Source: Micrococcales bacterium KH10
Lineage (GTDB): Bacteria > Actinomycetota > Actinomycetes > Actinomycetales > Cellulomonadaceae
Direction of reading: 5' to 3'
Length of the DNA: 64,000 nucleotides
Assembly: GCA_900188465.1 (NCBI GenBank)
Contig: FZPE01000002.1
Coordinates: forward strand, 1 to 64,000
Shown in pieces: positions 34,431 through 42,889 of the stretch. Positions within the stretch are counted from its first letter, which is position 1, and each line of letters opens with the position of its first letter. The position numbers were made by a program, and so were the translations under genes. The notes under the pieces are model-generated. The model searched no databases and was not told where the DNA came from. It was given only the letters and a program-made list of their open reading frames with translations.

Positions 34431-34760
34431 TTACCGTTGCGACGAATCAAGTCTTGGCCGCACCGCAGGCCCATTGAGGTGCACTTGGAACCAAGGCACA
34501 AAAACACGCAAGACGGTAGCGGCTAATACCACCGGCACGCTGATAAAGACCGAGTACCAGAAGTTAGCAACATAACTTTGCGCATCCGCGCCGATCATCA
34601 TCGCCGTCATCACGACAACCAGCGACACCCATGTGAAGAAACCCAAGACTGCTAGCGACACGACCTTGCGAATCCATGTGACGAGGACGTGCGCGTACGA
34701 CCGTGGCCCCGACAGCATCACGGCAGTTCGTAGGGTGCCATTTTCATCCATGCCGGTCAT
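34431..34760 (-). CDS. Small two-helix membrane protein
   Basis: 109 aa from ATG 34760 (ATG 34751 also possible). Two transmembrane segments: KVVSLAVLGFFTWVSLVVVMTAMMIG (about 34-60) and NFWYSVFISVPVVLAATVLRVFV (about 67-90). Short charged ends. No family recognised; flanked by the orphan antitoxin on one side and inverted repeats on the other. Confidence 0.6.
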   Translation of the reverse strand: MTGMDENGTLRTAVMLSGPRSYAHVLVTWIRKVVSLAVLGFFTWVSLVVVMTAMMIGADAQSYVANFWYSVFISVPVVLAATVLRVFVPWFQVHLNGPAVRPRLDSSQR

Positions 34761-34778
34761 CCTAGAGAACACACACGG

Positions 34779-34854
34779 TTGAACGTGTGTTTGTGGCATT
34801 GGGGTGCCGTAATTTCCGTCAATAACGCACGTTCAACGCCACGTTCGGCACCCC
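34779..34854. repeat. Interleaved inverted repeats, possible relative of hairpin family B
   Basis: TTGAACGTG (34779-34787) pairs with CACGTTCAA (34828-34836), and GGGGTGCCG (34801-34809) pairs with CGGCACCCC (34846-34854). The GGGTGCC word is also at the edge of family B copies 1 and 3. Non-coding, between the two-helix protein and ccsB. The link to family B is tentative. Confidence 0.45.
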
Positions 34855-34953
34855 ACTTCCACACTCGGCACCCGAAGACAACGTGGTTTCGCCCCTTTGG
34901 CACCCGAACGCGTAGGACAGCGCAGACCCCGGAGCGGGGCCGGGTGGCGCCGC

Positions 34954-35925
34954 CTACACCCCGGAGTACGAGTGCTTGCCGTTGAAGATCAGATTCACGC
35001 CCGTGAAGTTGAACAGCACACAGGCGTAACCGACCAGCACCAGGTAGCCGGCCCGGCGGCCGGTCCATCGCTGCGTCGCCCGTGCATGCAGATATGCCGC
35101 GTAGACGATCCACACCACGAAGCTCCACACTTCCTTCGGGTCCCAACCCCAGAAGCGTCCCCAGGCGTCTTCAGCCCAGATAGCTCCGGAAATCAGCGTG
35201 AAAGTCCACAGTACGAAGGCCACGGAGTTCACTCGGAAGCTCAGCACCTCAAGCGTGCTGGCGCGCGGCAAGGACTCCAGCCAGCGCAGATTCAACAGCC
35301 GGGTTTTCAGGATCGGCTTGCCCCGTCCGGCAGCGCCTTCGCCGCGCAGCAATGTCGATCCGTTGTCGTAAGAATCGCGCAACAACTGCAGCACGGTGAA
35401 CAGCATTCCCACCGTAAACACTCCGGTACCGCCCACGGCGACACCGACGTGCAGCACCAGCCAGTAGCTTTGCAGCGCCGGTTGCACACCATCGGCGACC
35501 ACGTGTAATTGCGTCAACCCCAACACGATCGCAGCCGTTGCAACCCCGGTGACCGGAGCGCCAAGGAACCACACTTTCCGGCGCATCGCGACGATCACGA
35601 ATACCAGCACTGCGACCAGCGAACCCACCACCGTGAACTCGTACATATTGGCCCACGGTGCGCGCTGCGCGGCGAACCCACGCAACACCACAGCAGCGAT
35701 GTGGACGAGCACGCCAAGGATCAACACCGATTTCGCGATCCCCAACGACTTCTGCCGCCGCCGCTGCGAACGCTGCTCACTGGCGGCGGCGTCCTCGTCC
35801 GGCTCGTCCTCGCTTGCGACAACACCGCGGCCCGTCACCAGATTAATGGTGAACGCCACCATGGCAATCAGATATGCCGTGGCGGTGCCCCAGGTCAGGA
35901 TGTCGCTAATCTGTGCGGCGTTCAT
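34954..35925 (-). CDS. ccsB: Cytochrome c biogenesis protein CcsB (CcsA/ResC family)
   Basis: 323 aa, about eight transmembrane helices. With ResB it forms the system II heme exporter/cytochrome c synthase. The heme-handling WWD-like motif is WGRFWGWDPKEVWSFVVWIVY, and conserved His are in the helices (QLHVVADG, LHVGVAVGG, YLHARATQRW). N-terminal TWGTATAYLIAMVAFTINL. Last gene of the five-gene cluster, 34 bp after resB. Confidence 0.95.
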   Translation of the reverse strand: MNAAQISDILTWGTATAYLIAMVAFTINLVTGRGVVASEDEPDEDAAASEQRSQRRRQKSLGIAKSVLILGVLVHIAAVVLRGFAAQRAPWANMYEFTVVGSLVAVLVFVIVAMRRKVWFLGAPVTGVATAAIVLGLTQLHVVADGVQPALQSYWLVLHVGVAVGGTGVFTVGMLFTVLQLLRDSYDNGSTLLRGEGAAGRGKPILKTRLLNLRWLESLPRASTLEVLSFRVNSVAFVLWTFTLISGAIWAEDAWGRFWGWDPKEVWSFVVWIVYAAYLHARATQRWTGRRAGYLVLVGYACVLFNFTGVNLIFNGKHSYSGV

Positions 35926-35959
35926 CGGTGGATCCCCTCAGTGCTGATGAGCCGTGTGG

Positions 35960-37780
35960 TTAATCTGACGTAACTGTATCCGAGTCACGGTCGTCAAGTG
36001 GCTGCCCATATGCGGCGGCCTCCGCAAGTGAGCGTACTGCACGTTCCAACCCGAAGTCGTCGGTCTTGGCCAGTCCGCCCGCCTCGACCACACCGTCTCG
36101 CACCCGCAGCCACATTCGGCGCCGCGGTATGAATAGTGACATCGCAAGGCCCACCATCGCCGCAACCGAAGAGATCAGCACGTAAGCCAAGGACGGGTCG
36201 TGCCGCAGATCCAGCGCAACGTACCGGTCAAGTCCTTCAAAGGCCAGTGTGCCAAGACCTTCGGGCAGGTCAATGCTCTCCCCGACGCGCAGCACAATGG
36301 TGACCGCGTCGTCGCCGTCGGTGACCTGGGTCATTCGGCTGGTGTCGAGCCGGTACACGTTCTGAGGGATGCCCTCGTCCAGCCCCAGGTCGCCGTGCCA
36401 TAAGGTCAGCACCAGCATGGGGTCGAGCGGTTCGGGATAGATCGACCGCCACGTATTCGGGGCAGGCTGATCAGCGGTGGGTAGCAGATATCCAACAAGC
36501 CCGAATTGCTCACCACTGGTCACATCGGGAACTTTGATCGTGCCTTGTGAGGTGTATACCTGGTCGTCCGGGATGAACGGCACCGGCCCGGACAAGGCAA
36601 CCTCACCTGCGGCATCCGTGACCGTCACGACTGGCGCGTACCCGTTGCCTTGCAGGTAGATTTTGGCGCCACCAATTTCTAGCGGGTGGTTCACCTTAAT
36701 GGTTTCTTGGCTGGTCTGACCGTCGTCGTCAATGGTCACGAACGCCGTGAAATCTTGCGCGGCAGCATCATGTAGCCGGAACTGCGCATCGAACTGGTCA
36801 AGCGTCATCCGGAACGGATGCAGATCTTGCGGGTCGAACCACGCCCCGGCCTCGAAGGTGTTGTAATCGACTTGAGCGTTGGCGAAGCCGCGCCCTTGCA
36901 CCAAAATGACCTGGCCGCGATAGTGCAGCAGGTGCCCGGCGGCGACCGACAGCAGCAGCCCCACCAGCGCAATATGGAACAGCAGGTTGCCGGTTTCGCG
37001 CGCGTATCCGCGTTCGGCGCGAATCACTTGCGCGCCACTTGGTTCCGTCTCGGTCACCACGCGGTAGCGGCGCAGCCAACCACCACGTAGATACCGCACA
37101 CCTTGGGCGATAAATTTTGCGGACGAGTCCGCCCGGGCGGCCGGTTGGCTGGGTTTGAGGGACGAGTTCTCCTGCGCTGTGGAGGGCCCGTCCGGGTCGG
37201 CGCCAGTCGCGGCGACGCTTACCTGGCCCGCCTCACCCGCAGCGCCCAGGTCGATACGGTGATGAGCGGGCAGCCGGTCGAAGTTACGTGGCGTGCGCGG
37301 CGGCTCAGCGCGCAGTGCGCGAAGGTGAACTTTGGTGCGCGGCAGGATGCAACCGATCAGCGAGATGAACAGCAGGATATAGATCGCTGAGAACCACACC
37401 GAGGTGTAGACATCGAAGAGCTGCAGCTTGTTGAACCATTCGACCCGTTCGGGGTACTGCGCAATGTAGTCGGCGTAACCGCGGGGGTCGGCGCTGCGCT
37501 GCGGGATGATCGAACCGGGGATGGCGGCGGCCGCCAGCAGCATCAACAGCAGTAGCGCGACGCGCATGGACGTGAGTTGCCGCCAAATGAAACGCAGCAT
37601 TCCGACGAATCCAATATCGGAAACTGCCCTGCGCGGCGGCTTGTTGCCGCGGGCGGTAGTCCCCGTCGCGCTGCCAGATTCCGACTTATCTGAGGCGGGA
37701 TCGGACGACGACTCGTCAAGCAGCGCGGCATCGTCTGCCATGCCTTCGGGCCGGTATGACCGCTTGTCGTCAGGCGTCAT
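35960..37780 (-). CDS. resB: Cytochrome c biogenesis protein ResB
   Basis: 606 aa. An N-terminal Ser/Asp-rich cytoplasmic extension (about 50 residues) precedes helices (MRVALLLLMLLAAAAIPGSIIPQ with the typical QRSADPRGYADY), VWFSAIYILLFISLIGCILPR, a linker, a third helix FHIALVGLLLSVAAGHLL, and a large extracytoplasmic domain with YAPVVTVTDAAGEVALSGPVPF. The C-terminal helix is AYVLISSVAAMVGLAMSLF. It holds apocytochrome for heme attachment. Coupled to ccdA by a 4-bp overlap. Two GACGAGT words lie in its low-complexity linker, encoding DSS and ENSS. Confidence 0.95.
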   Translation of the reverse strand: MTPDDKRSYRPEGMADDAALLDESSSDPASDKSESGSATGTTARGNKPPRRAVSDIGFVGMLRFIWRQLTSMRVALLLLMLLAAAAIPGSIIPQRSADPRGYADYIAQYPERVEWFNKLQLFDVYTSVWFSAIYILLFISLIGCILPRTKVHLRALRAEPPRTPRNFDRLPAHHRIDLGAAGEAGQVSVAATGADPDGPSTAQENSSLKPSQPAARADSSAKFIAQGVRYLRGGWLRRYRVVTETEPSGAQVIRAERGYARETGNLLFHIALVGLLLSVAAGHLLHYRGQVILVQGRGFANAQVDYNTFEAGAWFDPQDLHPFRMTLDQFDAQFRLHDAAAQDFTAFVTIDDDGQTSQETIKVNHPLEIGGAKIYLQGNGYAPVVTVTDAAGEVALSGPVPFIPDDQVYTSQGTIKVPDVTSGEQFGLVGYLLPTADQPAPNTWRSIYPEPLDPMLVLTLWHGDLGLDEGIPQNVYRLDTSRMTQVTDGDDAVTIVLRVGESIDLPEGLGTLAFEGLDRYVALDLRHDPSLAYVLISSVAAMVGLAMSLFIPRRRMWLRVRDGVVEAGGLAKTDDFGLERAVRSLAEAAAYGQPLDDRDSDTVTSD

Positions 37781-38715
37781 AGCACCGTCTCATATCCAGA
37801 AATCCACCATTGCAACTGGCCGCTAATATACCCCCACAGCCCTGAGACTAACGCGATTCCGAGGATAATCAGCATCGCCCCACCGATGCGCACAATAGCG
37901 CGGCGGTGCCGCTGTAAGAACGCGACGATCCGCGACGAGGCCCCCAACCCGAATGCCAGTAAGACGAAGGGCAGTCCAAGGCCGATGCAGTACGCGACCG
38001 CGAGCACTGCGCCGCGCGCTGGTGAGCCGCCGTCGAGGGCTAGCGCGTTGATCGCGGTCAGCGTAGGGCCGAGGCATGGTGTCCATCCCAGCCCGAAGGC
38101 CACCCCCAGCAGTGGAGCCCCCCATAGCCCAGCATTGGGCGATATGTGCCAGCGACGCTCACGCTGCAACGCGGGAACCGCACCAATGAACGCCAGTCCC
38201 ATCAAGATGACGACGACTCCGAGCCCGCGTTCGATCACGGTGTCCCAGGTGCGCAGGAATTGGCCGACGGTGCCGAAAAACACGCCCAGCGAGATGAACA
38301 CGGCGGAAAAGCCCGCCACGAATAGCCCGACCCCTAGGATCATGCGGCCGCGGTTCACTGCGGCTGTGGCGGGCGGCGTTTCTTGATCGGCGGCGGCGAA
38401 CATTGCGTCTGCTGTGGCCTGGGTTGATTGCGGACGAGTGCTCCCTCGCTCCTTAACACCAACGTGCGCCTTGCTGCCAGTGCGCGTCTGCGCCGTTTGG
38501 TTTGTGCTCGTCACGGCTATGCCGGATAGGTAACCCAGGTATCCGGGCACCAGCGGCAGTACGCAGGGTGAGGCGAATGAGACCAGTCCTGCAAGCAATG
38601 CCACCGGAATCGCCAGGAGCATTGCACCGGAAAATATCACTGTGCCGAAGCGGTCTGCCTCTTGGGCAATCACAAGTACATCGGGCGTCATTGCGCCCAA
38701 CTGGCTGAGGTTCAT
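37777..38715 (-). CDS. ccdA: Thiol-disulfide transporter CcdA
   Basis: 312 aa, six or seven transmembrane helices. It passes electrons from cytoplasmic thioredoxin to the extracytoplasmic thioredoxin-like protein. The first redox Cys is in LVSFASPCVLPLVPGYLGYL, the second in FGLGWTPCLGPTLTAI. A long polar insertion (TNQTAQTRTGSKAHVGVKERG and on to about residue 115) separates the first two helices. The start overlaps the stop of the thioredoxin-like gene by 4 bp. Confidence 0.95.
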   Translation of the reverse strand: MNLSQLGAMTPDVLVIAQEADRFGTVIFSGAMLLAIPVALLAGLVSFASPCVLPLVPGYLGYLSGIAVTSTNQTAQTRTGSKAHVGVKERGSTRPQSTQATADAMFAAADQETPPATAAVNRGRMILGVGLFVAGFSAVFISLGVFFGTVGQFLRTWDTVIERGLGVVVILMGLAFIGAVPALQRERRWHISPNAGLWGAPLLGVAFGLGWTPCLGPTLTAINALALDGGSPARGAVLAVAYCIGLGLPFVLLAFGLGASSRIVAFLQRHRRAIVRIGGAMLIILGIALVSGLWGYISGQLQWWISGYETVL

Positions 38716-39533
38716 GACGCGGATTCAGCGTCTTGGTCATCCACCTGTGTCTGAACCTCGTCGGTATTACTGCTGTCGGTTGTGGTTTCGGTTGGATCGT
38801 TGCTGGTCGTATCACTGTCGGCGGCAGAACCGTCTAGATCGGAATCGTCCGCCGCGGCATCGGAGGTAGTCGCCGCAGGCGCGGCCTCGTCAAGCAAATC
38901 GTCGATCAGCGTTGCCAGCGTGCTCTGCGGAACTTCGCCCAAAACTCGTGCTGCGACTCGTCCTTGCTGGTCTAGCAGCACGGTTGTCGGCACGGCCTGC
39001 AGCGGGACCACACCTTGCAGGGTGGCCGTTGCAGCGCCGTCACGGTCCGCAATCGACGGGTAATTCACATCGAAGGTCCGTTGGAATGCCTGCGCAGTCG
39101 CCGTCTCGTCAGTGGAGTTCAAACCGACCAGGTGCGCTCGTCCTTGATATTCCTCAGCAATAGCGACAAGCGCGGGCGCTTCAGCGCGACATGGCGGACA
39201 GGCCGCGTACCAGGTGTTGATCACGACGACGTCGCCCTGCCAATCGCCCGTGTCAACGGCGCCGCCTTCAAAGTCCTCCCCGGTCAGACGCACTGGCTCG
39301 CCCCGGTCATCCTGTGGCCATTGCCGCACGGAGCCGTCGCCGGAGGTGTAGCCCTGGTTGATGACATCACCGTCGTTTCCGGACGGCTGGGCGCAACCCA
39401 TCAGCACCGCGGCGGTGACGATGAGCATGCTGAGCCCCAGGGTGCGGGTTGAGCGATGTCGTTGAGTGAACACCCTTGCATCGTTGCCAATGAAACTTGG
39501 GAACATCTGAGAATGAGGCAACGCTCTGGTCAC
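38712..39533 (-). CDS. TlpA/ResA-like thioredoxin-fold lipoprotein
   Basis: 273 aa from GTG 39533. Signal sequence with lipobox (AAVLMGC at about residue 47), then a thioredoxin fold: DWQGDVVVINTWYAACPPCRAEAPAL with the CPPC active site, YPSIADRDGAATATLQGVVPLQAVPTTVLLDQQGRVAAR. It keeps apocytochrome c haem-binding Cys reduced for ResB/CcsB, fed by CcdA. The C-terminus carries a Ser/Thr/Asp-rich tail of about 70 residues that is unusual for the family. Overlaps both neighbours by 4 bp. Confidence 0.93.
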   Translation of the reverse strand: MTRALPHSQMFPSFIGNDARVFTQRHRSTRTLGLSMLIVTAAVLMGCAQPSGNDGDVINQGYTSGDGSVRQWPQDDRGEPVRLTGEDFEGGAVDTGDWQGDVVVINTWYAACPPCRAEAPALVAIAEEYQGRAHLVGLNSTDETATAQAFQRTFDVNYPSIADRDGAATATLQGVVPLQAVPTTVLLDQQGRVAARVLGEVPQSTLATLIDDLLDEAAPAATTSDAAADDSDLDGSAADSDTTSNDPTETTTDSSNTDEVQTQVDDQDAESAS

Positions 39534-40174
39534 GCACCAGGAATCTGGCTGGCACCTTTGAGCAGGTCACCAGCTGGTTCGGTGTAACTGATCGAGGTGA
39601 ACTCGTCATCGTCGAAGTGAATGGAGGTGACCGACGCGAGTGAGCACTCCCGCTTGCGCGGGTCGTGCCAGAGCCGCTTGCCTTCGAAGGCCAGCCGCGC
39701 GATCCAGACGGGCAATTGGTGGCTGACGATGACGGCTTCACCGCCGGCAGCCTCGTTACGGGCATCGGCGACGGCGGCGTGCATGCGTGCAACCTGCTCT
39801 TTATAGGGCTCGCCCCACGATGGTCTGGTCGGGTTGATCAGGCGCGGCCAGTGGCGCGGGTGCCGTAGCGAGCCGTCTCCGACGCCGAAGGTCATGCCCT
39901 CGAAGTAGTTGGATGCTTCGATCACGCGGTCATCGGTGCGCACGTCAAGACCGAGTGCGGCGGCGATCGGTGCCATTGTTTGCTGCGCGCGTTCCAATGG
40001 CGAGCACACCAACGCTTTGATATCACGCTCGGGCGATCCGAAGAACTCCGCGAGTCGAGCGGCCATTGCTTGACCGCGGTCGGAGAGGCGATATCCCGGC
40101 AACCGCCCGTAGAGAATGCCCTCGGGATTGTGGACCTCGCCATGACGCACCAAATGAACCGTCGTGTGAACCAT
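39530..40174 (-). CDS. Histidine phosphatase family protein (phosphoglycerate mutase-like)
   Basis: 214 aa. The phosphohistidine motif is VHLVRHGEVHNPEG, with the second catalytic His in AVIVSHQLPVWIA and the Arg in CSPLERAQQT. First gene of the cytochrome c biogenesis cluster, as in Mycobacterium (Rv0525-Rv0529). Its substrate in this context is not known. Confidence 0.93.
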   Translation of the reverse strand: MVHTTVHLVRHGEVHNPEGILYGRLPGYRLSDRGQAMAARLAEFFGSPERDIKALVCSPLERAQQTMAPIAAALGLDVRTDDRVIEASNYFEGMTFGVGDGSLRHPRHWPRLINPTRPSWGEPYKEQVARMHAAVADARNEAAGGEAVIVSHQLPVWIARLAFEGKRLWHDPRKRECSLASVTSIHFDDDEFTSISYTEPAGDLLKGASQIPGA

Positions 40175-40272
40175 GCCTCATAGTCTCCCAGAGGTTGCAC
40201 CTAAGCCCGAAATTGATATAAGTTACAACTATTGCTTCTGCAACCAACTCATCTCACATTCGGAGGATCATC

Positions 40273-40821
40273 GTGACCGCACTTCCTGAAGGCCTCGAGC
40301 CGGGCACCTACACCATCGACGCTTCGCACTCATCAGCGCAGTTCATCGTCCGCCACGCCGGAATCTCCAAGGTGCGCGGCACCCTGGCCATCCTCGACGG
40401 CACTGTGGAGGTCGCCGACACCCTGGAGGGTTCATCGGTCACCGCTACCCTGGATGCCGCCAGCGTCGACACCGGCGCCGAGCAGCGCGACGAGCACCTC
40501 AAGTCGGCTGACTTCTGGGATGCCGCCACGAACCCCACCTGGACTTTCACCACCACAGGCGTGACCGTCGACGACGGCGACATCGTCGTGAACGGCGAGC
40601 TGACGCTCAACGGCGTGACCAAGCCTGTCGCATTGGAAACCGAGTACACCGGCAGTGCTGTTGACGCCTTCGGCAACCCGCGTGCCGGATTCGAGGCAGT
40701 GACCGAGTTCTCCCGCAAGGAGTTCGGGATCACCTGGAACGCTGCCCTGGAAGCAGGCGGCGTGCTCGTCTCAGACAAGGTGAAGGTCGAACTGGACATC
40801 TCCGCGATCAAGTCCGCCTGA
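40273..40821 (+). CDS. YceI family protein
   Basis: 182 aa from GTG 40273 with GGAGGA 7 bp upstream. Lipocalin-like barrel that binds polyprenoid lipids in characterised members. Family motifs: YTIDASHSSAQFIVRHAGISKVRGTL, GTVEVADTLEGSSVTATLDAASVDTG, RDEHLKSADFWDA, FTTTGV, GELTLNGVTKPVALE, and FSRKEFGITWN. No signal peptide, so cytoplasmic. Divergent from the histidine phosphatase with a 98-bp gap; no clear operator seen. Confidence 0.95.
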   Translation: MTALPEGLEPGTYTIDASHSSAQFIVRHAGISKVRGTLAILDGTVEVADTLEGSSVTATLDAASVDTGAEQRDEHLKSADFWDAATNPTWTFTTTGVTVDDGDIVVNGELTLNGVTKPVALETEYTGSAVDAFGNPRAGFEAVTEFSRKEFGITWNAALEAGGVLVSDKVKVELDISAIKSA

Positions 40822-40847
40822 TCCGCACCACAGCAGACGCCCGCTCT

Positions 40848-40915
40848 ATTGCCGCAGGACAACTTTCCAGTTGCCGGGAAACAAACCGTCGACAGGAAAG
40901 AAAGCCTGCGGCAAT
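40848..40915. repeat. 68-bp REP-like element A, copy 1
   Basis: Exactly 68 bp, with complementary ends ATTGCCGCAGG and CCTGCGGCAAT and an inner block AAACAAACCGTCGACAGG. About 56 of 68 bases match the copy at 50082-50149. Between yceI and the glutaredoxin gene, which converge, so it may also act as a terminator. Confidence 0.9.
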
Positions 40916-40943
40916 AGTGCGAGGGGCGGCGGGCGCGACGCGC

Positions 40944-41294
40944 CTATGCTCGCAGTCGCCTAGTCGACCCTCCGCCACCCTCAGGATCATCCGCGCCCAA
41001 TTCGCTGCGGATCGCGTGCGCGAGTCGGCGCTCGTCAATCGTCCAAAATCCTTGCGGCACTCCGCCAACCAGGACCACCGGAACCATATCCGACCAACGG
41101 CTGGCCGCCTCCGCCAGCTCCGGCTCGGAGATATCTCTTGTCTGCCAGGCGACACCGAGGTCGTCACAGACCCGCCGCACGACGTCACGCGCCGGCCCGC
41201 ACAGGGAACAGTTCGCGCGCACGAGCAACTGAACCAACGGCTCGTCAATCGCCTGTTCATCCACGTGAGTTTCGCCTCCAGCCTGGTCCACCAC
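40944..41294 (-). CDS. Glutaredoxin-like protein
   Basis: 116 aa. A thioredoxin fold with the C-x-x-C site in LLVRANCSLCGPARDVVRRVC, cis-Pro loop VPVVLVGG and ending FWTIDERRLAHAI. It matches the glutaredoxin-2-like/DUF836 family common beside the HAD phosphatase in actinobacteria (Rv0508-like position). Probably a small cytosolic thiol-disulfide protein. Divergent from the HAD gene. Confidence 0.88.
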   Translation of the reverse strand: MVDQAGGETHVDEQAIDEPLVQLLVRANCSLCGPARDVVRRVCDDLGVAWQTRDISEPELAEAASRWSDMVPVVLVGGVPQGFWTIDERRLAHAIRSELGADDPEGGGGSTRRLRA

Positions 41295-41343
41295 TCCACC
41301 CTACCGATTTCACACAGGCTCACCTCGGGATAAAGTGGGACCG

Positions 41344-42138
41344 ATGACGCCGACGCCCGCCCCGACTGGAAAGACTGCTGCGTTCTTCGATATCGATAAC
41401 ACGATCATCCGGGGCGCCAGTTCTTTTCACCTTGCGCGCGCACTGTACAGCAGAGGTTTCTTCAAGAGTTCTGACCTGCTGCGATTCGCCATCCACCAGG
41501 CCCGATACCTCGCCTGGGGCGAGAACAAACGGCAGATCGACCAGGTGCGTTCCGAGGCGCTGTCGATTATGCGCGGCCACCTCGTAGCTGAGGTCGTGGC
41601 AATCGGCGAAGAGGTTTACGACGAGGTCCTTGCGCTGCGCATCTACCCCGGCACACAACAGCTTTTGGACGAGCACCTCAACCGCGGCGATGAAGTCTGG
41701 CTGGTGTCAGCGACACCAGTTGAGATCGCGGAGCTGATTGCGAGACGTCTGGGCGCCACCGGGGCGCTGGGGACGGTGGCCGAACACGAGCACGGCAAGT
41801 ACACCGGCCGACTCGTCGGAGACATGCTGCACGGCCAGGCCAAGGCTGACGGGGTGCTCGCGCTGGCTGAGGAGCGCGATCTGGACCTGGCGAACTCGTA
41901 TGCCTACTCCGACTCACTCAACGACTTGGCACTGCTGTCGCAGGTCGGCAACCCGTGCGCCATCAACCCGGATCGGCGCCTGCGGCGCCACGCCGCCACC
42001 ATCGGCTGGCCGATCCGCGATTTCCGGAACCGGCGCTGGTTCAACCGGCGCAATATGCGCACCGTGAGCGCTGCCGGAGCACTGTGGGCCATTGTGCTCG
42101 CTGTACGGGCGGTGCTGCGGCGCGGCCGTTTCCGTTAA
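41344..42138 (+). CDS. HAD-IB family hydrolase (SerB-like phosphatase)
   Basis: 264 aa from ATG 41344. The nucleophile motif I is AAFFDIDNTIIRGASSF, with motif II VSATPVEIAELIA and motif III KADGVLALAEERDLDLANSYAYSDSLNDLALL. The C-terminus has a membrane-like helix (AAGALWAIVLAVRAVLR). Related to Mycobacterium SerB1 (Rv0505c) but more likely a phospholipid or small-phosphate phosphatase than the serine enzyme. It converges on bS22 across a shared terminator. Confidence 0.92.
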   Translation: MTPTPAPTGKTAAFFDIDNTIIRGASSFHLARALYSRGFFKSSDLLRFAIHQARYLAWGENKRQIDQVRSEALSIMRGHLVAEVVAIGEEVYDEVLALRIYPGTQQLLDEHLNRGDEVWLVSATPVEIAELIARRLGATGALGTVAEHEHGKYTGRLVGDMLHGQAKADGVLALAEERDLDLANSYAYSDSLNDLALLSQVGNPCAINPDRRLRRHAATIGWPIRDFRNRRWFNRRNMRTVSAAGALWAIVLAVRAVLRRGRFR

Positions 42139-42143
42139 CGACG

Positions 42144-42171
42144 GAGGGCCCGGCCAACCGGCCGAGCCCTC
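42144..42171. terminator. Bidirectional terminator
   Basis: GAGGGCCCGGCC (42144-42155) and GGCCGAGCCCTC (42160-42171) form a 12-bp stem with one mismatch and a 4-nt loop, between the convergent HAD hydrolase and bS22 genes. Confidence 0.85.
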
Positions 42172-42177
42172 ACAATG

Positions 42178-42276
42178 TCACTTCTTGTTACGACGCTGGT
42201 GGCGCGTCTTCCGAAGCAGTTTGCGGTGCTTCTTCTTCGCCATACGCTTGCGACGTTTCTTAATAACGGAACCCAT
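42178..42276 (-). CDS. 30S ribosomal protein bS22 (AURKAIP1/COX24 domain)
   Basis: A 32-aa protein too short for most ORF calls: [20 protein letters not shown] followed by [12 protein letters not shown]. It is nearly identical to the actinobacterial ribosomal protein bS22 seen in mycobacterial ribosome structures (MSMEG_6069-type) and to Rv0500B. Extremely basic, expected to sit deep in 16S rRNA. GGAGG lies 6 bp before the ATG. The pairing with the HTH gene upstream is conserved in actinobacteria. Confidence 0.95.
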   Translation of the reverse strand: MGSVIKKRRKRMAKKKHRKLLRKTRHQRRNKK

Positions 42277-42429
42277 GGGGGCCTCCTCGTTCCAGTATCG
42301 GGTGAACGGATAGTTGGTACTGCTCCGGTCACACCGGAACGGCAAAGTCCGTCTTTCAGGTTACCTGGTTTATCGCCATCTAGTGAAATGACGAGTATTG
42401 ATCGCCCACTTAGCGAACAACGGAGCAGA

Positions 42430-42636
42430 TCAGGATGACAACTTATCAGCGTCGTAGAAGGCGCCCGCGAGGTACTCGTCCAACGCCCGCTGCGGAACCC
42501 GGAACGACTTCCCCACCCGGACTGCAGGCAACTCACCAGAATGGACGAGCCGATACACGGTCATCTTGGATACCCGCATCTGTTCTGCGACCTCTGCCAC
42601 AGTCAGAAACTTGGTGGCAGGCATCTCCGTTGGCAT
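42430..42636 (-). CDS. BldC-like helix-turn-helix protein
   Basis: 68 aa, excisionase/MerR-type winged helix: KFLTVAEVAEQMRVSKMTVYRLVHSGELPAVRVGKSFRVPQRALDEYL. Ribosome site AGGAG 8 bp upstream of the ATG. The match to the BldC/Rv0500A family is nearly full-length. BldC controls development in Streptomyces by cooperative binding to direct repeats; its role in non-sporulating actinobacteria is unclear. Same strand as bS22. Confidence 0.93.
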   Translation of the reverse strand: MPTEMPATKFLTVAEVAEQMRVSKMTVYRLVHSGELPAVRVGKSFRVPQRALDEYLAGAFYDADKLSS

Positions 42637-42889
42637 CTGTTCAACTCCTGGACACTGACGAACTGCGTGAAGAAGCAGTTAGTAACGCCATAGTAGAGCC
42701 TTGACGCGCACTGCGGAAACCGGAGGATCATGAACCAGGCCGATTTCTCCCCACGAACCGTTAGCCGACCACGCCGCTATCAGTCATGATTAGCAATGGG
42801 CCACCTGTCAGTCGTCGAAAGTTCTCGACACCCAAGTGACCCGGCATCGCATTAGTTCTAGGTCCTGGGAGAAGGAAGCAAGGAGCACA

